Assembly: GCF_963675165.1 (NCBI RefSeq)
Contig: NC_087381.1
Location: 6,325,378 to 6,389,377, forward strand
DNA from: Halichondria panicea
Taxonomy: Eukaryota > Porifera > Demospongiae > Suberitida > Halichondriidae
Direction of reading: 5' to 3'
DNA: 64,000 bases
Shown: piece after piece, positions 53,347-64,000 of the stretch
How the letters are laid out: every line of letters starts with the position of its first letter
Numbering within the stretch: position 1 is the stretch's first letter
Translations under genes and position numbers: made by a program
Notes under the pieces: model-generated
What the model was told of the DNA's origin: nothing
Database searches by the model: none
What the model saw: the letters and a program-made list of their open reading frames with translations, nothing else

Positions 53347-56300
53347 TATGTTCGCAGTTAAATGCACAGAACACTTAATCTAGGGTGGTTCTCTCCAATT
53401 TGAAAGTTCAGCAGCAGCTCAGTTCTAACTTGAAGAAAATCTAGATCTACGTCCAAGTGGAGAGTACACTTAATCACTACAGTTGTGGTTTACCACTTGA
53501 TCACTTACTTCCTCTAACAGTGTACATGTTGTATACAGTGTGCTATATGATTTCCAGCTTTGATTTATACCCGAAATCATGTGTACTGCTTGAATCACTA
53601 GTATACCTTCTTTACATGCAGACCCAGTGATCTATGAGTGCTGAGAGTGACTGACTGTAAAGCTAGAGCTATGTGTAGGACTCTTGTACTGAATTGAACA
53701 CACAGTAGCTATATATTCTTGTTATTGTGTGTGTGTGATTTTTCCCAATGTGAGTCATGGCTAATCTAATCTTTTTAACTCTTGTTGCGTTAATGATCTT
53801 TACCCAAGTAATTACCTACAACTCTTCTCTTGTGGGGGGTAAGAGGTCAGAGAGTATCCAAAGAAGTGGCAGTGATCAACCATACTCTGATAGATTTGTA
53901 GCTATTACTATATTAACATGTATTTAGACACTTCTCATGTGGTGTGCATGCAGTCAGAAGTGCATGCATGCTAAGAGCGAAATTTACTGTATATAGTGTG
54001 ACTCCTCTTCACAGGTTGGTGGTGACAGTTAAGTCCATACTCAAAGCGGTAAATTCACTGTTAAATCATAATAATATCATCATCAGCAGGTGGTGATCAA
54101 CGTACACTGAAGCAGTCAAGTCGGTACCCAAAGAGGTAAAGTCACTGCATGTTGAATTATATACTTGGTGTATTTGAGAGTGTATAGTGATTAAAATGAT
54201 GCTGCTTGCCTCCCACCATGCACATGATGTGTGAGAGGTGTGGTTATATATAGTGGAACCTCCATAAAACGGACACCATAACTGCTTCTTTGAAGCTTTG
54301 AAAAGGCTGTAGGGACAAGCTACAGCTAGGTTTTCAGGATTGTGCAAAATAATGCTATCTCAGCAATAATTTTCTGCTAATTATGGGTGTGGCTGTCCGT
54401 TCTGGGAGGTTATTTTCCATTGCTAAAGCTTGTTGGGGACTAGAAAGCTGCTCGTTATACGGATTAGAGAGGTGGTCGCTCCTGAGAGGTTTGCTTTACA
54501 TTGAAGTTATTGTAGTTTCATTCCGGACCTGAGCTTTTGGCCGTTATATAGCGTGTGTTTGCACTTCGGAGGTGGTCGTTAATGCAGGTTCCATTGTACT
54601 AGCTGGTTCAGACTAATGAAGGTGCAAAAAAAATCCTTATTATATGCAATAACTTACAGAGATCTAGTGAAGTTGTTACTAGAACTGAGAAAAGAGAAGA
54701 ATATAGCTGAACAAATCTGGCAGCACTAGACTTACTAGTCTCCATTTTGTACAGGAGGTGCATGTGAGAGGTGTGGTTACTGGTTCGCACTAAGTAACTG
54801 ATTGTACAGGTGTTGAACTATACAGGGCCTTCACTCTCAGAACAAGTGCGCCTGAGATCGAGACTGGTACGACAGGCGCGAGGGGGGAGGGCGATCAGTA
54901 TAATTATGTGTCCATACTGCATATGTGCTCCTGGCCCACATTAAAACTTATAAGCATGCGCAGAAATTCAACGCGACTATATCTTTCGAATGTATACATT
55001 AATTCACAGATATTTTATATCAGTGACCAACATCACACAAATGAAATGATGAAAATAATGTGTATGTGTGAGGAGAGCTGCATTCAGTAACTGGCACTGC
55101 ATAGACTGTAAAGACCATAGAAGACTGTATTGGTGTATTTTGAGAATGCACTGTCACATAATGTTACCGCTGTTGCGCTGTTAATGGGGTCCTAAAATAT
55201 TAAAATTCTAGGCCCGGGGGGGCCCAATCTCATGGGGGGCCTAAAATTTTATGACACCGGTACTATAGATTGCTCTGGACTACAAACTACAACATTATAC
55301 ATTGTATTGTCATTTGTTGCATTTTGAGTGGGCAGATCAAAGGAAACACTGTGCCAATATCTGCCATATGGCACAGGTCAAGCCTTGAACTGTGCCACTA
55401 TCTAGATACTGGCATATAGTATGGCTGAAGTTACCTAAAGCCCAGTGGTAGGCAGAAAACGTTTTTCATGCGTCTGGAGCATTCCACAGCCACCACAAGT
55501 AGTTGAAACTAGTTGTCCTATAAAAGGAGTGATGTGTACACAGAAAGGAATGCACAAGGAATGCAGTTGTTACACAGCTCACTGGTGTGCATGGGATATA
55601 TTGGCTCAGTAGTGCCTTTGCCCTCGAGGCCTGCGGCCCTCGGGCCTAAGTCACTACTGAGCCAATATATCCCATGTGGCACTCATGCATGTGTCACAAC
55701 TATAACTTACAAGAAAAAAAATTATTGTAGCTAGATGCTGTCTAGTAACATAATAACAGAACTAGAATGGAAGAGAGAAGCTCTAGAGTATTTTTTGGCT
55801 TTGTTTGAGAGTAGTATATAGGAGCCGCTCGTTTCTTGGGCAGTGTGCTGTACTTTTTTGCTGCAAGGAGGCTGCATGGGGGAGGAGCTGGATGTATGGA
55901 AGTGCTGGGGTTCTAGCTTTGGCTTCTTCCTTTGGCTTTGTTCAAGAGTAGTAGAGGAGCCGCTCGTTTGCTGTGCTTGTTTGCTGCAAATTCTTGCTTA
56001 GATGTCTTCCTTTCGCTTTGTGAGAGTAGTACGAGCCGCTTGTTTCTTGGAAAGTGTTGTTTGCTGCAAAACTGGTGGAGGAGCTGGATGTTTCCATTTT
56101 GTGGGTGGAGCTAGGTCCAGGACTATAATTTTATAAACTGAGGTGGAGGAACATGGTTGACTAGTGTCTAATTTGAGTGAATAAGGTTTCAGTTAATGAT
56201 TCATAACTGCTTGAAAATTCAAAACCCCTGCAGATCCCAATGCTCCAAACACCAGAGGAAGCAGATTTGCTCTTGCCTTCATTATATTCATATAATTATA

Positions 56301-57420
56301 TTTATTCAGAATCAATTATATCTCGTTGCTACGTTGTTGCCAAGTTCAATATGCAGCATAATGCACTGACCGCAAAGTCATAATGCACTAACCACAAAAC
56401 GCCCCTCCGGCATTAGACAGACAATTAAATTAAGCAGACAATTATTGTATCATGAGAAATAACAAGTATATATCAAAGTAAGTCCAGCCATGCATGCAGG
56501 AATGTTCAGCTCTACTGGAGTTTCTTTGCAACCATGCAGGTTTTAAAATTGTCCAAGGTTCATTTTGTGGAAGATTCTGTGTTCCTACACCTAGTCCTCG
56601 ACTTTGTGATGCATGTCAATTCTGCTTCATCATAGCACTAGAAGCGGCTCTTTTTGCTGGGGGCTTGAGCTGTTTTGCAGCAGTGTAGAGGCGAGCTTCT
56701 TTGGCTTGGTTGTGATGCCGAGGATAGTGGAGGGCTGTTCGAGCAGCAGTTTAAAATACACTGAGTAGTGGGGTGGGGCTGTTTCTTCGCAGCAGTAAGT
56801 AGGGTGGGGCTGTTTCTTTGCAGCAGTAGTGGGGGTGGGGTTGTTTTGCAGTGCTTTCAGCGTTGGATTTTGTGCCATTCGTCGGTCATGCCAATCTAAT
56901 ACGCTGCATATACTGGCGTCTAGAAGAGAGAAGAGATGGAGCTGTGTCTAGAGTTGTCTTTGTCATCTTTTTGTGCAGTTTATATTGTGTTACTAAGACA
57001 GTGTTATGTTGCTATGCCCTCGGGATATAAACTAGTTATAACACGTGCACTCGGGATGCATGGCATATTATTGCACTCAGCCCTCAGGGCTTACGCCCTC
57101 GTGTTTCAGTGCAATATATTCCATACATCTCTTGTGCCCGTGTTATAACTATAACATATCACTCTTCTGGTTTCATGTTACGTCACCAGCCGAGGGTTTG
57201 CACTTTAGTGCTCTAGTATAATTATAATAGGTTTATAGCCGAATAAAGAATACTTTCAGTGTTATTTTTGATCACATGCACGTACACCTGTAACACCTAT
57301 ACCCACACACTTAATGTACCTCTTATTGCCATGGGTGCATGACAATTATGCATGAGCCTGAGGAAGCTTTAGAATAATGTATTATAATAAAACTAATTTT
57401 TTACGGTGTTGCTTTAACAG
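53347..57420. other. Intergenic between ROCO-B and the IgGFc/sushi gene
   Basis: MITE at 54251-54601 (GTGGAACCTCCATAAAACGG and a complementary end). Hairpin at about 55579-55690 (arms GGATATATTGGCTCAGTAGT). Three degenerate direct repeats at about 55797, 55927 and 56006 (GAGCCGCTCGTTT). Short GTGGGGCTGTTTCTT repeats at about 56775-56845. Hairpin at about 57033-57150. No gene recognised. Confidence 0.55.
56175..56275 (+). pseudogene. Broken copy of the exon 2 start of the IgGFc/sushi gene
   Basis: Matches 59025-59133, including CTGCAG acceptor and the codons for PNAP and RGSRFAL, then diverges. A relic of local duplication. Confidence 0.7.
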
Positions 57421-57641
57421 TTTATATAGGTGTAGCAAGAGACTTATAACCTGGAGTAATGATTATGACAAATAATGGATAGTGTGATGTCGAAAGTATA
57501 GTTTTAAAGATAACAATAACAAAATTGCCATTAGCTGTGTCAACCAAGCCGGTCAATGTCATAATAATTATGTATTATGGGCTATATAGGATAGTGACAA
57601 AAATAATGCCATTCCCAGTAACATTTTGTCGAGTTTAGACT

Positions 57642-60600
57642 ATGGCTTGCTCCAAGAATTTGTATTGCTTGTTCCTATTGTCTGTCCTCCTTCATACATC
57701 ACTTGGAGCTGGTGATGAACCCACCATGGATGTCAGTAAGTGGTGTTGCATGTGCATGTGCTCTATCAGCTCTTCTATCAGCTGATAATATTATATAGCC
57801 ATAGTAAACATGCACTTTAATGAAACTATAATAACGCAGGTTGTGTTTAATCAAACAATTGTTTGCAATATGCTATAGCCGATCATTGTTCATGCTTTCC
57901 ATCACAGCACAGTATTATACAATGTGTGTATAATTATATACGTTCAGTTATAAGCTCATGTTGCCCAATATCGATATGACATAATTATTACCCAATCTTA
58001 AATTGTAATGAATCTCAATATCACTTGCGAGTAATTAGAATCACAAGTTGTGGTAATAATTAGCAGAATTTAATACCAGCAAAATGAGTTATAAACAGTG
58101 GAATTGCAACCTGTGAAAGTATGTCGCCTGAAGGTATAATAATCAGTAATGCAACAATCCATTATATGAAAGCTGCTTTAGAGTTTTATAGTTCATGCAG
58201 TGTTGAAGTTGTAAAATTGTTGTTATTTAGTAATGTGACAGCTCAAGACATGTTCTATATTGTGTTGCTTTTAACTGGGGATCTATATCAACACCACCTC
58301 TAGGTGTATAGCAAGAGTCTGACAACCTGGAGTAATGATTATGAGCCTAATAGTTTGGCTGACGAGGATAGTGGATAATGTGATGTCAAAACTAAATTAA
58401 CAATAACAAAATAACAGCAGTTGCCATGCATTATCTGTGTCAACCAAACAGTTGATCGAAGTTGTATATGTAAGGCTATTATAGATTTAGTTAGTGAGCC
58501 AAGTATATATGGTTCAGCCATTCCTCATAAGATTCTGTCGACTTTAGACTAACTATGGCTAGCTCACAAAGTCTGTGTTGCTTGTTCCTATTGTCTGTCC
58601 TCCTTCATAATTATATATCACTTGGAGCTAGTAATAACTTTACCATTGAGTGCAATGGTCTTGTGTCAGCTGTATATCTATAGCCAATGTTTTGGAGGTG
58701 TCTATGGGATTTAGAAGCCCAAAAGAAATGTGACACCTACCATCAGGGGGCATGTTATGTTTAGGTATACACTATTCAAGTGGCTGAGGGCTTCTAAATC
58801 ACATGGACAACACCGACAAAACTGTGTCTATAGATGGTAGTGTGCATGCGCAAATCTTGCCCTCAAGGCTTGGCTACAGTACACGGAATACTATAGGTAT
58901 ACTAAGTAAATTGTAAGTATACTAAGTCTCACAGTACTATACCTGCTCTGAGGCACTTTTTCCATGTACTTCCCATGTATAGATCTTATCAACTAGTGTC
59001 TATTAAACGTATTAATTAAAGAGTACTTAAATGTACTCCTGATTTTAGTGAATGATTTATAGCTGCTTCAAAACTCCTGCAGATCCGAATGCTCCAAAAT
59101 CCAGAGGAAGCAGATTTGCTCTGGCCTTCATGAACAATGCTGCTCAAAGTTCAACTGCAACCCTACAGGAAATCGGAATTTTCATCACCACTGAGCAGGA
59201 GAGCTCAAGTTTCACCCTAGAGACACGATGGTTGGGAGTGAATGGAACAGGATTCACTGAGACCTCTCCTGGATCTGGGTTATGGTCTCGCATGGAAATC
59301 GCTCGACGAGGAGAATTCACTTTCATCAGTCTGCCGGCAGGACAGGGTACCCAAGGAGACATAGCCGTGCAAAACAATGGAGAAATCGATGAAGCTGAAA
59401 GACAAAAGGGATTGTTTATAACAGCAGAGGATCCAAACGATGAGCTCACTGTATATGTGCTCAATGATGAATCTACAACAACTGATGCGTACATGGCTAT
59501 TAACTGTGTCGAATTTCCAAATGCTAAAAGTTACAAGTACTTTATCTTTTCATCTGGTGTGTTTGGTGGAGAGCCATTTCAGAGTCGATTTCTTTTTACT
59601 CCTTGTGAAAATGACACTACTGTCAGTGTACAAGCCTCCCAAACCCACTCCCATCCCACTTGGGTGCTACCAAGTTCTGCCAACCCAAGTGCTCGAGTTG
59701 AAGCAACATATGGGAGGGCTTTCAATCGTTTTGACACTGTAATGAATAGCAATAATGTCGATCTTACCGGCTCTATCATCACTTCTGACAAGCCATTGGC
59801 TGTATTTTCTGGGCATCAATGTGGAAATCCTACTGCTGTCGGAAGTTGCGACTATCTTGTGGAACAAGTGCCACCTCATCCAACATACGGTGACCTGTTT
59901 TTCATGGCTCCCTTCGCTGTCAGACAAAGCGGTGAACTGTACAGAATTGGCTCAGTATCTGCTGGAGCACAAGTAACAATCAATTGTGAGTGTGCAGCAA
60001 GTTCAGCCGATGGGAATAATCGAGTTGCACTGGTTAGCGCTGGAAATGGTGTTTACACAGCCACAGTGGGTGCAGGACAATACGCTGAGTGCCAAACACC
60101 TCAGAGTGCTCAGACCTATTGTTGTGTTACGTCCTCTCAACCCATTACTATGGCTGGATATACACTCGGCCGTGATGCTGAACCGGTTTTAGGTCGCTCC
60201 GAAAATTTTGATCCTGCCCTATATTACATACCAGCAGCTAACTCCTATTTGAATAGCTACAGCTTTACTACAGCCAAGGATTTGACCACACAGTTCAACG
60301 GATATCTGAGCTACATCTTGCCCACTCGCATCTTCGATAATTCCACAGCAGATCAACAGAGGTTTCGTATAAATGGAGAAACTGGAATTCCTGATGATCA
60401 ATATCAAGCCATCAACTGTCGTGTGGATGGTACTGATCAGGTGTGTGCTTATGGAGGTACCAGCAACATAGGCCGAGGAAATTTCAACCTTACTTATGAC
60501 AACATTCAAAATGGAGCATTCTGGGGATTTGCATACGGATTTACTTTTAGAGCCTCGTTTGCTTATCCTTTGCCCTTTGAAATGGAGCCAGTTGGACGTA

Positions 60601-63240
60601 AGTTTCTCAAAATTCTTTTACATTTCATTTTATTATTCTTTTTGTTTATGCAGTGGCCTGGATTCGAGCTGTGGATCGAGTTGTAGTGGAATCTAGTGTA
60701 ACGATAGTCGATCTCATGTTTAGTATCACCCGTGGTGATCGATCAGAGCGTAGTAGAGCATTTGCTTCACTTCAATCCCTCACAGCTGAAGAAGGTATTT
60801 AGTCCACTATTATGCAGTCCAGTCTTAATTGCTTATAATTTCTATATCCATGCATGCAGATTCTGATTATACTGCTCCTCCATCACAAAGAAATGGTGGG
60901 CTTGATCAAAATGGCAACCTGCGATGGGGAAGAGATGGCTCCACACTCCCCAACGTTGCATATGAAGTCACTATTTTGGACGATGACATTCCAGAGCCAG
61001 TAGAAGTAGTGGAGGTGATGGTGCAGTGTGTTGCAATCGAGAATTGCTACCTGCCCAGAGCTCGGTACACCATAACCATTATTGATGACCAAGGTGAGTG
61101 TACAAATGCTATTATTATCATTGAGGCACATGTAATTGCTTGCATGCAGAGCTCCATGTAAAAGACAGTATACTTGTTATGTGGAGAGTGGACAATAATT
61201 ATCTATGATACGCTAGAAATATAAAAACGCATGTTTGCAAATGGTACGTATAATTATACCGTAGTTGCGGACATCCCTGGATGATACGCTCTAGTTGCTT
61301 GGTATCAGTAATCATTCGGTTGAGTTATTTGTATACACAGTAAAAACAGATATGTTATAATAACATAAAACATCTCAAATAAAATGCATCATTTGAAATT
61401 TAATGTAGAAATGACATAAATTTCTGTCATTTTAACACTAAAATACGATGATGCATCCCATAATTATAACATATGTGTTTTTGCTGTGTAAGCATTGTAT
61501 TGCCCACCCCTTATTATAGGTGCCTGTCCTGACCTACCTGCTTTCTCTGATGGGTCCATCTCATACAACTATGAGTTTTTCACAGAGATTAGTGGTCGAC
61601 CATACGGAACAGTTGCCACGTACGAGTGTGATGTTGGAACTTTAGTAGGAAACCGAAGAAGGACTTGTGAGAATGGAGTGTGGTTAGGAAGTGTATCAAG
61701 CTGCGGGGGTAAGCTAGGTTACCATTCACTGTCAGTATTGTGGCATCCTAAAATTATAATCAATCTTGATCCTATTATACATAATTATAGTGGTCAGAGT
61801 CATGTTTGGGTTTGCAACTCTTTCCTTGTGATAACTTGATTGGCACCATATAATTATAGCTTCAATGTATAATAGTTTTATACTTTAGCGTCCTCGCTAT
61901 TTATTTATTGCTCTCATACTCGATATACCAATTTTATGGCCCAGCTTATATGAATGTGACATTTCTCATACAACCAGACAAGCATGTATATAGTCTCACA
62001 ATTGTGACTAGTTCAAGTACACAGCTCTGGGCAATTATATTGGTTAATTTTGAGGCGCTAGTGTTATGTACAGTTATTGACTCGTTTTTTGCAAGTTGTT
62101 ATCCAACTTCGCATCCTTTTACAGCGGTGGATTGTCCAGCACTGGCACCCATTCCAAACGGAGCTATTGCATATGATCCTGATACGATTGCTCCTTTTGA
62201 TGAGGGAACAGTAGCTACTCATACCTGTAATGATGGTTTCATGCTGGGTGCCGGATCTGAGACTCGAACGTGTTTAGAAACAGGGAGGTGGTCTGGCCTG
62301 ATTCCTGTGTGCCGAGGTATGTAGATTCGTTTCGGTTATTTATCGAATTATCTACTATCATGCGCTACAACTTCATTTGATGTCATGTCAAAAGTTATGG
62401 ATTTGAGAATTGCAACTTCGCATGCACTAGTTATGATCTGCATGTGCATGCCTTCATTTTTATGCGTCTGTGAGTATGAACATACATGTTGTACGTAGCA
62501 TGTATGTTGTATGCAATCAAACTTACTGTTTGTCACGTGCCTATATACGATCGGTGTTCATGCATACAATATGTGCATGTGTTATCAGCTCGTGTTGCCC
62601 AATATTTTGTGTACGACTATTCTACATAATTATTCTCCTTTACAGCGCAATGTCCAGCACTAGAAAACATTCTAAACGGAGGTTCTATTTTATATTTTCC
62701 TGATGTTACTCCTGATTTTAATGACGGAACATTGGCTACATATACCTGTGATCCTGGTTTCCGTCTGGTTGGAATTGCAACTCGATTGTGCCAAATCTCA
62801 ATGACATGGACTGGCCAGCCTCCTGTGTGTGAACGTAAGATTCAATGATAATTTATATAGCTCCGGAAAACAAATCATTAGCACGGTAGTGCTAGTAGTA
62901 GGGTTGGGTTGTACCATTATGGTGCAGAATTATTTTATCACCTGATAATTGCAAAGTATGCTTTGAATCACTGTTCATTTTGTAAGTTCCGTTCCATTGC
63001 GGTGCATATCTCACTGTGTATTTTACGAACACACACACACACACACACACACAGCTCTGTGTCCTATATTGCCGCCCATAGACAATGGAAGGGTTCAATA
63101 CTCTCCTGACTTCATACCTGATTTTAACGTGGGTACTGAGGCCACGTACACTTGCAACTTTGGGTTCCGTCTGATTGGACAGATGGTTTTAGAGTGTGAA
63201 GGAAATGGACTGTGGTCAAATGTTCCTCCAATATGTGAAG
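57642..63240 (+). CDS. Secreted or membrane protein: IgGFc-binding-like, Calx-beta, four sushi domains
   Basis: Exons 57642-57735, 59083-60597, 60654-60794, 60860-61093, 61520-61708, 62125-62316, 62646-62834 and 63055-63240, all joined in phase 1 with GT-AG borders; 2740 nt, about 913 residues so far. Exon 1 encodes a signal peptide (CLFLLSVLLHTSLGAG). Exon 2 matches the IgGFc-binding/mucin-type N-terminal region in pattern (SDKPLAVFSGHQCGN, then YLVEQVPP). Exons 3-4 look like one Calx-beta domain (SDYTAPP, VTILDDDIPEP, ITIIDD). Exons 5-8 each encode one sushi/CCP domain with four cysteines and the late Trp. Expected at the cell surface or secreted, for binding or adhesion; the ligand is unknown. 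The 3' end is not certain: the last exon donor is intact, so at least one more exon must follow. Confidence 0.8.
58555..58683 (+). pseudogene. Duplicate first exon (signal peptide) of the IgGFc/sushi gene
   Basis: Upstream region plus exon 1 (about 57424-57735) are duplicated at about 58297-58655. The copy keeps the signal peptide (LCCLFLLSVLLHNYISLGAS) but its GTAAGT donor is lost; reading through stops at 58681-58683. It could still serve as an alternative start through a weak donor (GTCTTG, phase 1). Confidence 0.65.
61335..61489. mobile_element. MITE copy in the IgGFc/sushi gene
   Basis: Same family as 49786-49928, with TA at the borders. It lies 30 bp before the first sushi exon. Confidence 0.75.
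63029..63054 (+). repeat. AC microsatellite forming the acceptor of the fourth sushi exon
   Basis: About twelve AC units run directly into CAG and the exon start at 63055, replacing the usual pyrimidine tract. Confidence 0.8.
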
Positions 63241-63620
63241 GTGAGGAATGAGCCTATAGTTATGAGCCTCCTGTGAAAAGACATGGACATGGAAATTAAT
63301 AGCATGAGACCGAGTATTATCAATGTTGTATTATACAAATGACTTGAGGCTATACGCGTGCATATGTATAATACAACATTTGATTGTGTAGCTGCTAATA
63401 ACTCTAGATTAGTGAACACTCAACAGCATGTACATATCTCAAGGTTGCCCTAACGGGACCTACAATTATCTTTGTTGTAAAGAGTCTGCTCGTCTTTGTT
63501 CCTACATCTGTGCATGCGTGTTTTGGTGTGTCAGTGTGCAGCTCTGTGATTGAAACCATGCACATTTGCTTATAATTATAACAGACATGCATCAAAGTGC
63601 AAAAAAATACACTAACAGAG

Positions 63621-63992
63621 GGCCATGGGACCAAGTTGCTTCCAGTCCGAGCAGTGATCACTTGAAACCATATAATTCGATTTGCACCTATAGCTATAAG
63701 CGCTATAATTATATTAGCGCCTATATAATAATTATAGCTGGAGTATTGCTGACTCGGCACTTTAAAACCTTCACCAAGAAACAAGTGTAGCTCCGCTTTG
63801 CAGGTTGCCTGATTCTGGGAATTGCTCCACTCTGTACTGCACTCTATATCTACATTGTACTCAGCTTGTGTCAGTTAGCTCTATATAATTATAGCTGTGT
63901 AGTTTGGCAAAAACGGGGACGGTACGTTCTGGCGCAAACAGTAGTTTTCAAGTGATCACTGCTCAGATTTGGAAGCGACTTGGCCTATCCAA
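63621..63992. repeat. Inverted-repeat element containing a possible terminal exon
   Basis: About 63628-63669 and 63947-63992 are inverted copies (GAGCAGTGATCACTTGAA). Between them, acceptor GCAG at 63803 opens a frame in the right phase (63804-63955, TGA) with a hydrophobic stretch (LILGIAPLCTALYIYIVLSL) that could be a membrane anchor. Its stop lies in the right arm. Either a recruited terminal exon or chance. Confidence 0.35.
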
Positions 63993-64000
63993 GTTTTTGC

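Noticed and set aside
59144..60509. Several antisense and shifted frames over the IgGFc-like exon
   Set aside because: They overlap a well-supported coding exon and show no domain of their own.

Overview
The window looks like nuclear DNA of an early-branching metazoan, most likely a demosponge resembling Amphimedon. That is inference, based on AT-rich DNA, many short introns beginning GT and ending AG, very dense small inverted-repeat transposons, and animal-only domain combinations (ankyrin plus death domain plus Roc-COR; IgGFc-binding plus Calx-beta plus sushi). All convincing host genes are on the + strand. There is one assembly gap of exactly 200 N (36926-37125).

Region 1 (about 2.0-13.6 kb) is a complete 12-exon gene, here called ROCO-A. 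It encodes about 1255 residues: ankyrin repeats, a death domain, more ankyrin, a Roc GTPase with COR, then two death domains. This resembles the non-kinase half of DAPK-type ROCO proteins. Region 2 (13.6-20.8 kb) is a transposon graveyard with a LINE split by a later insertion inside a nest of DNA elements. Region 3 (20.8-22.8 kb) is a truncated duplicate of the ROCO-A 3' end. Region 4 (23.6-53.3 kb) is a second ROCO gene, ROCO-B. It is either one 30-kb gene with a greatly expanded one-exon-per-repeat ankyrin array, or two genes merged across the gap. It has a Roc-COR exon closely similar to that of ROCO-A but a different C-terminal death domain. Its introns hold a 15-copy minisatellite, a long-TIR element carrying a 181-codon ORF, and many MITEs. 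Region 5 (57.6-63.2 kb or further) is a secreted or membrane protein gene: signal peptide, IgGFc-binding-like region, Calx-beta, and four sushi domains.

The two ROCO genes form a local tandem family with a 'repeat sensor - GTPase - death domain' layout like an innate-immune or cell-death switch. The function is inferred from the domains only. Almost every ankyrin and death-domain exon is phase 1-1, so exons can be duplicated or skipped without breaking the frame, and the sequence shows several stages of this (fresh duplicates, dead exons, a nonsense-bearing skippable exon). Two transposon groups dominate: elements with 9-11 bp target duplications (Mutator-like) and elements with CAGNGGCG-type ends and 5-bp duplications.
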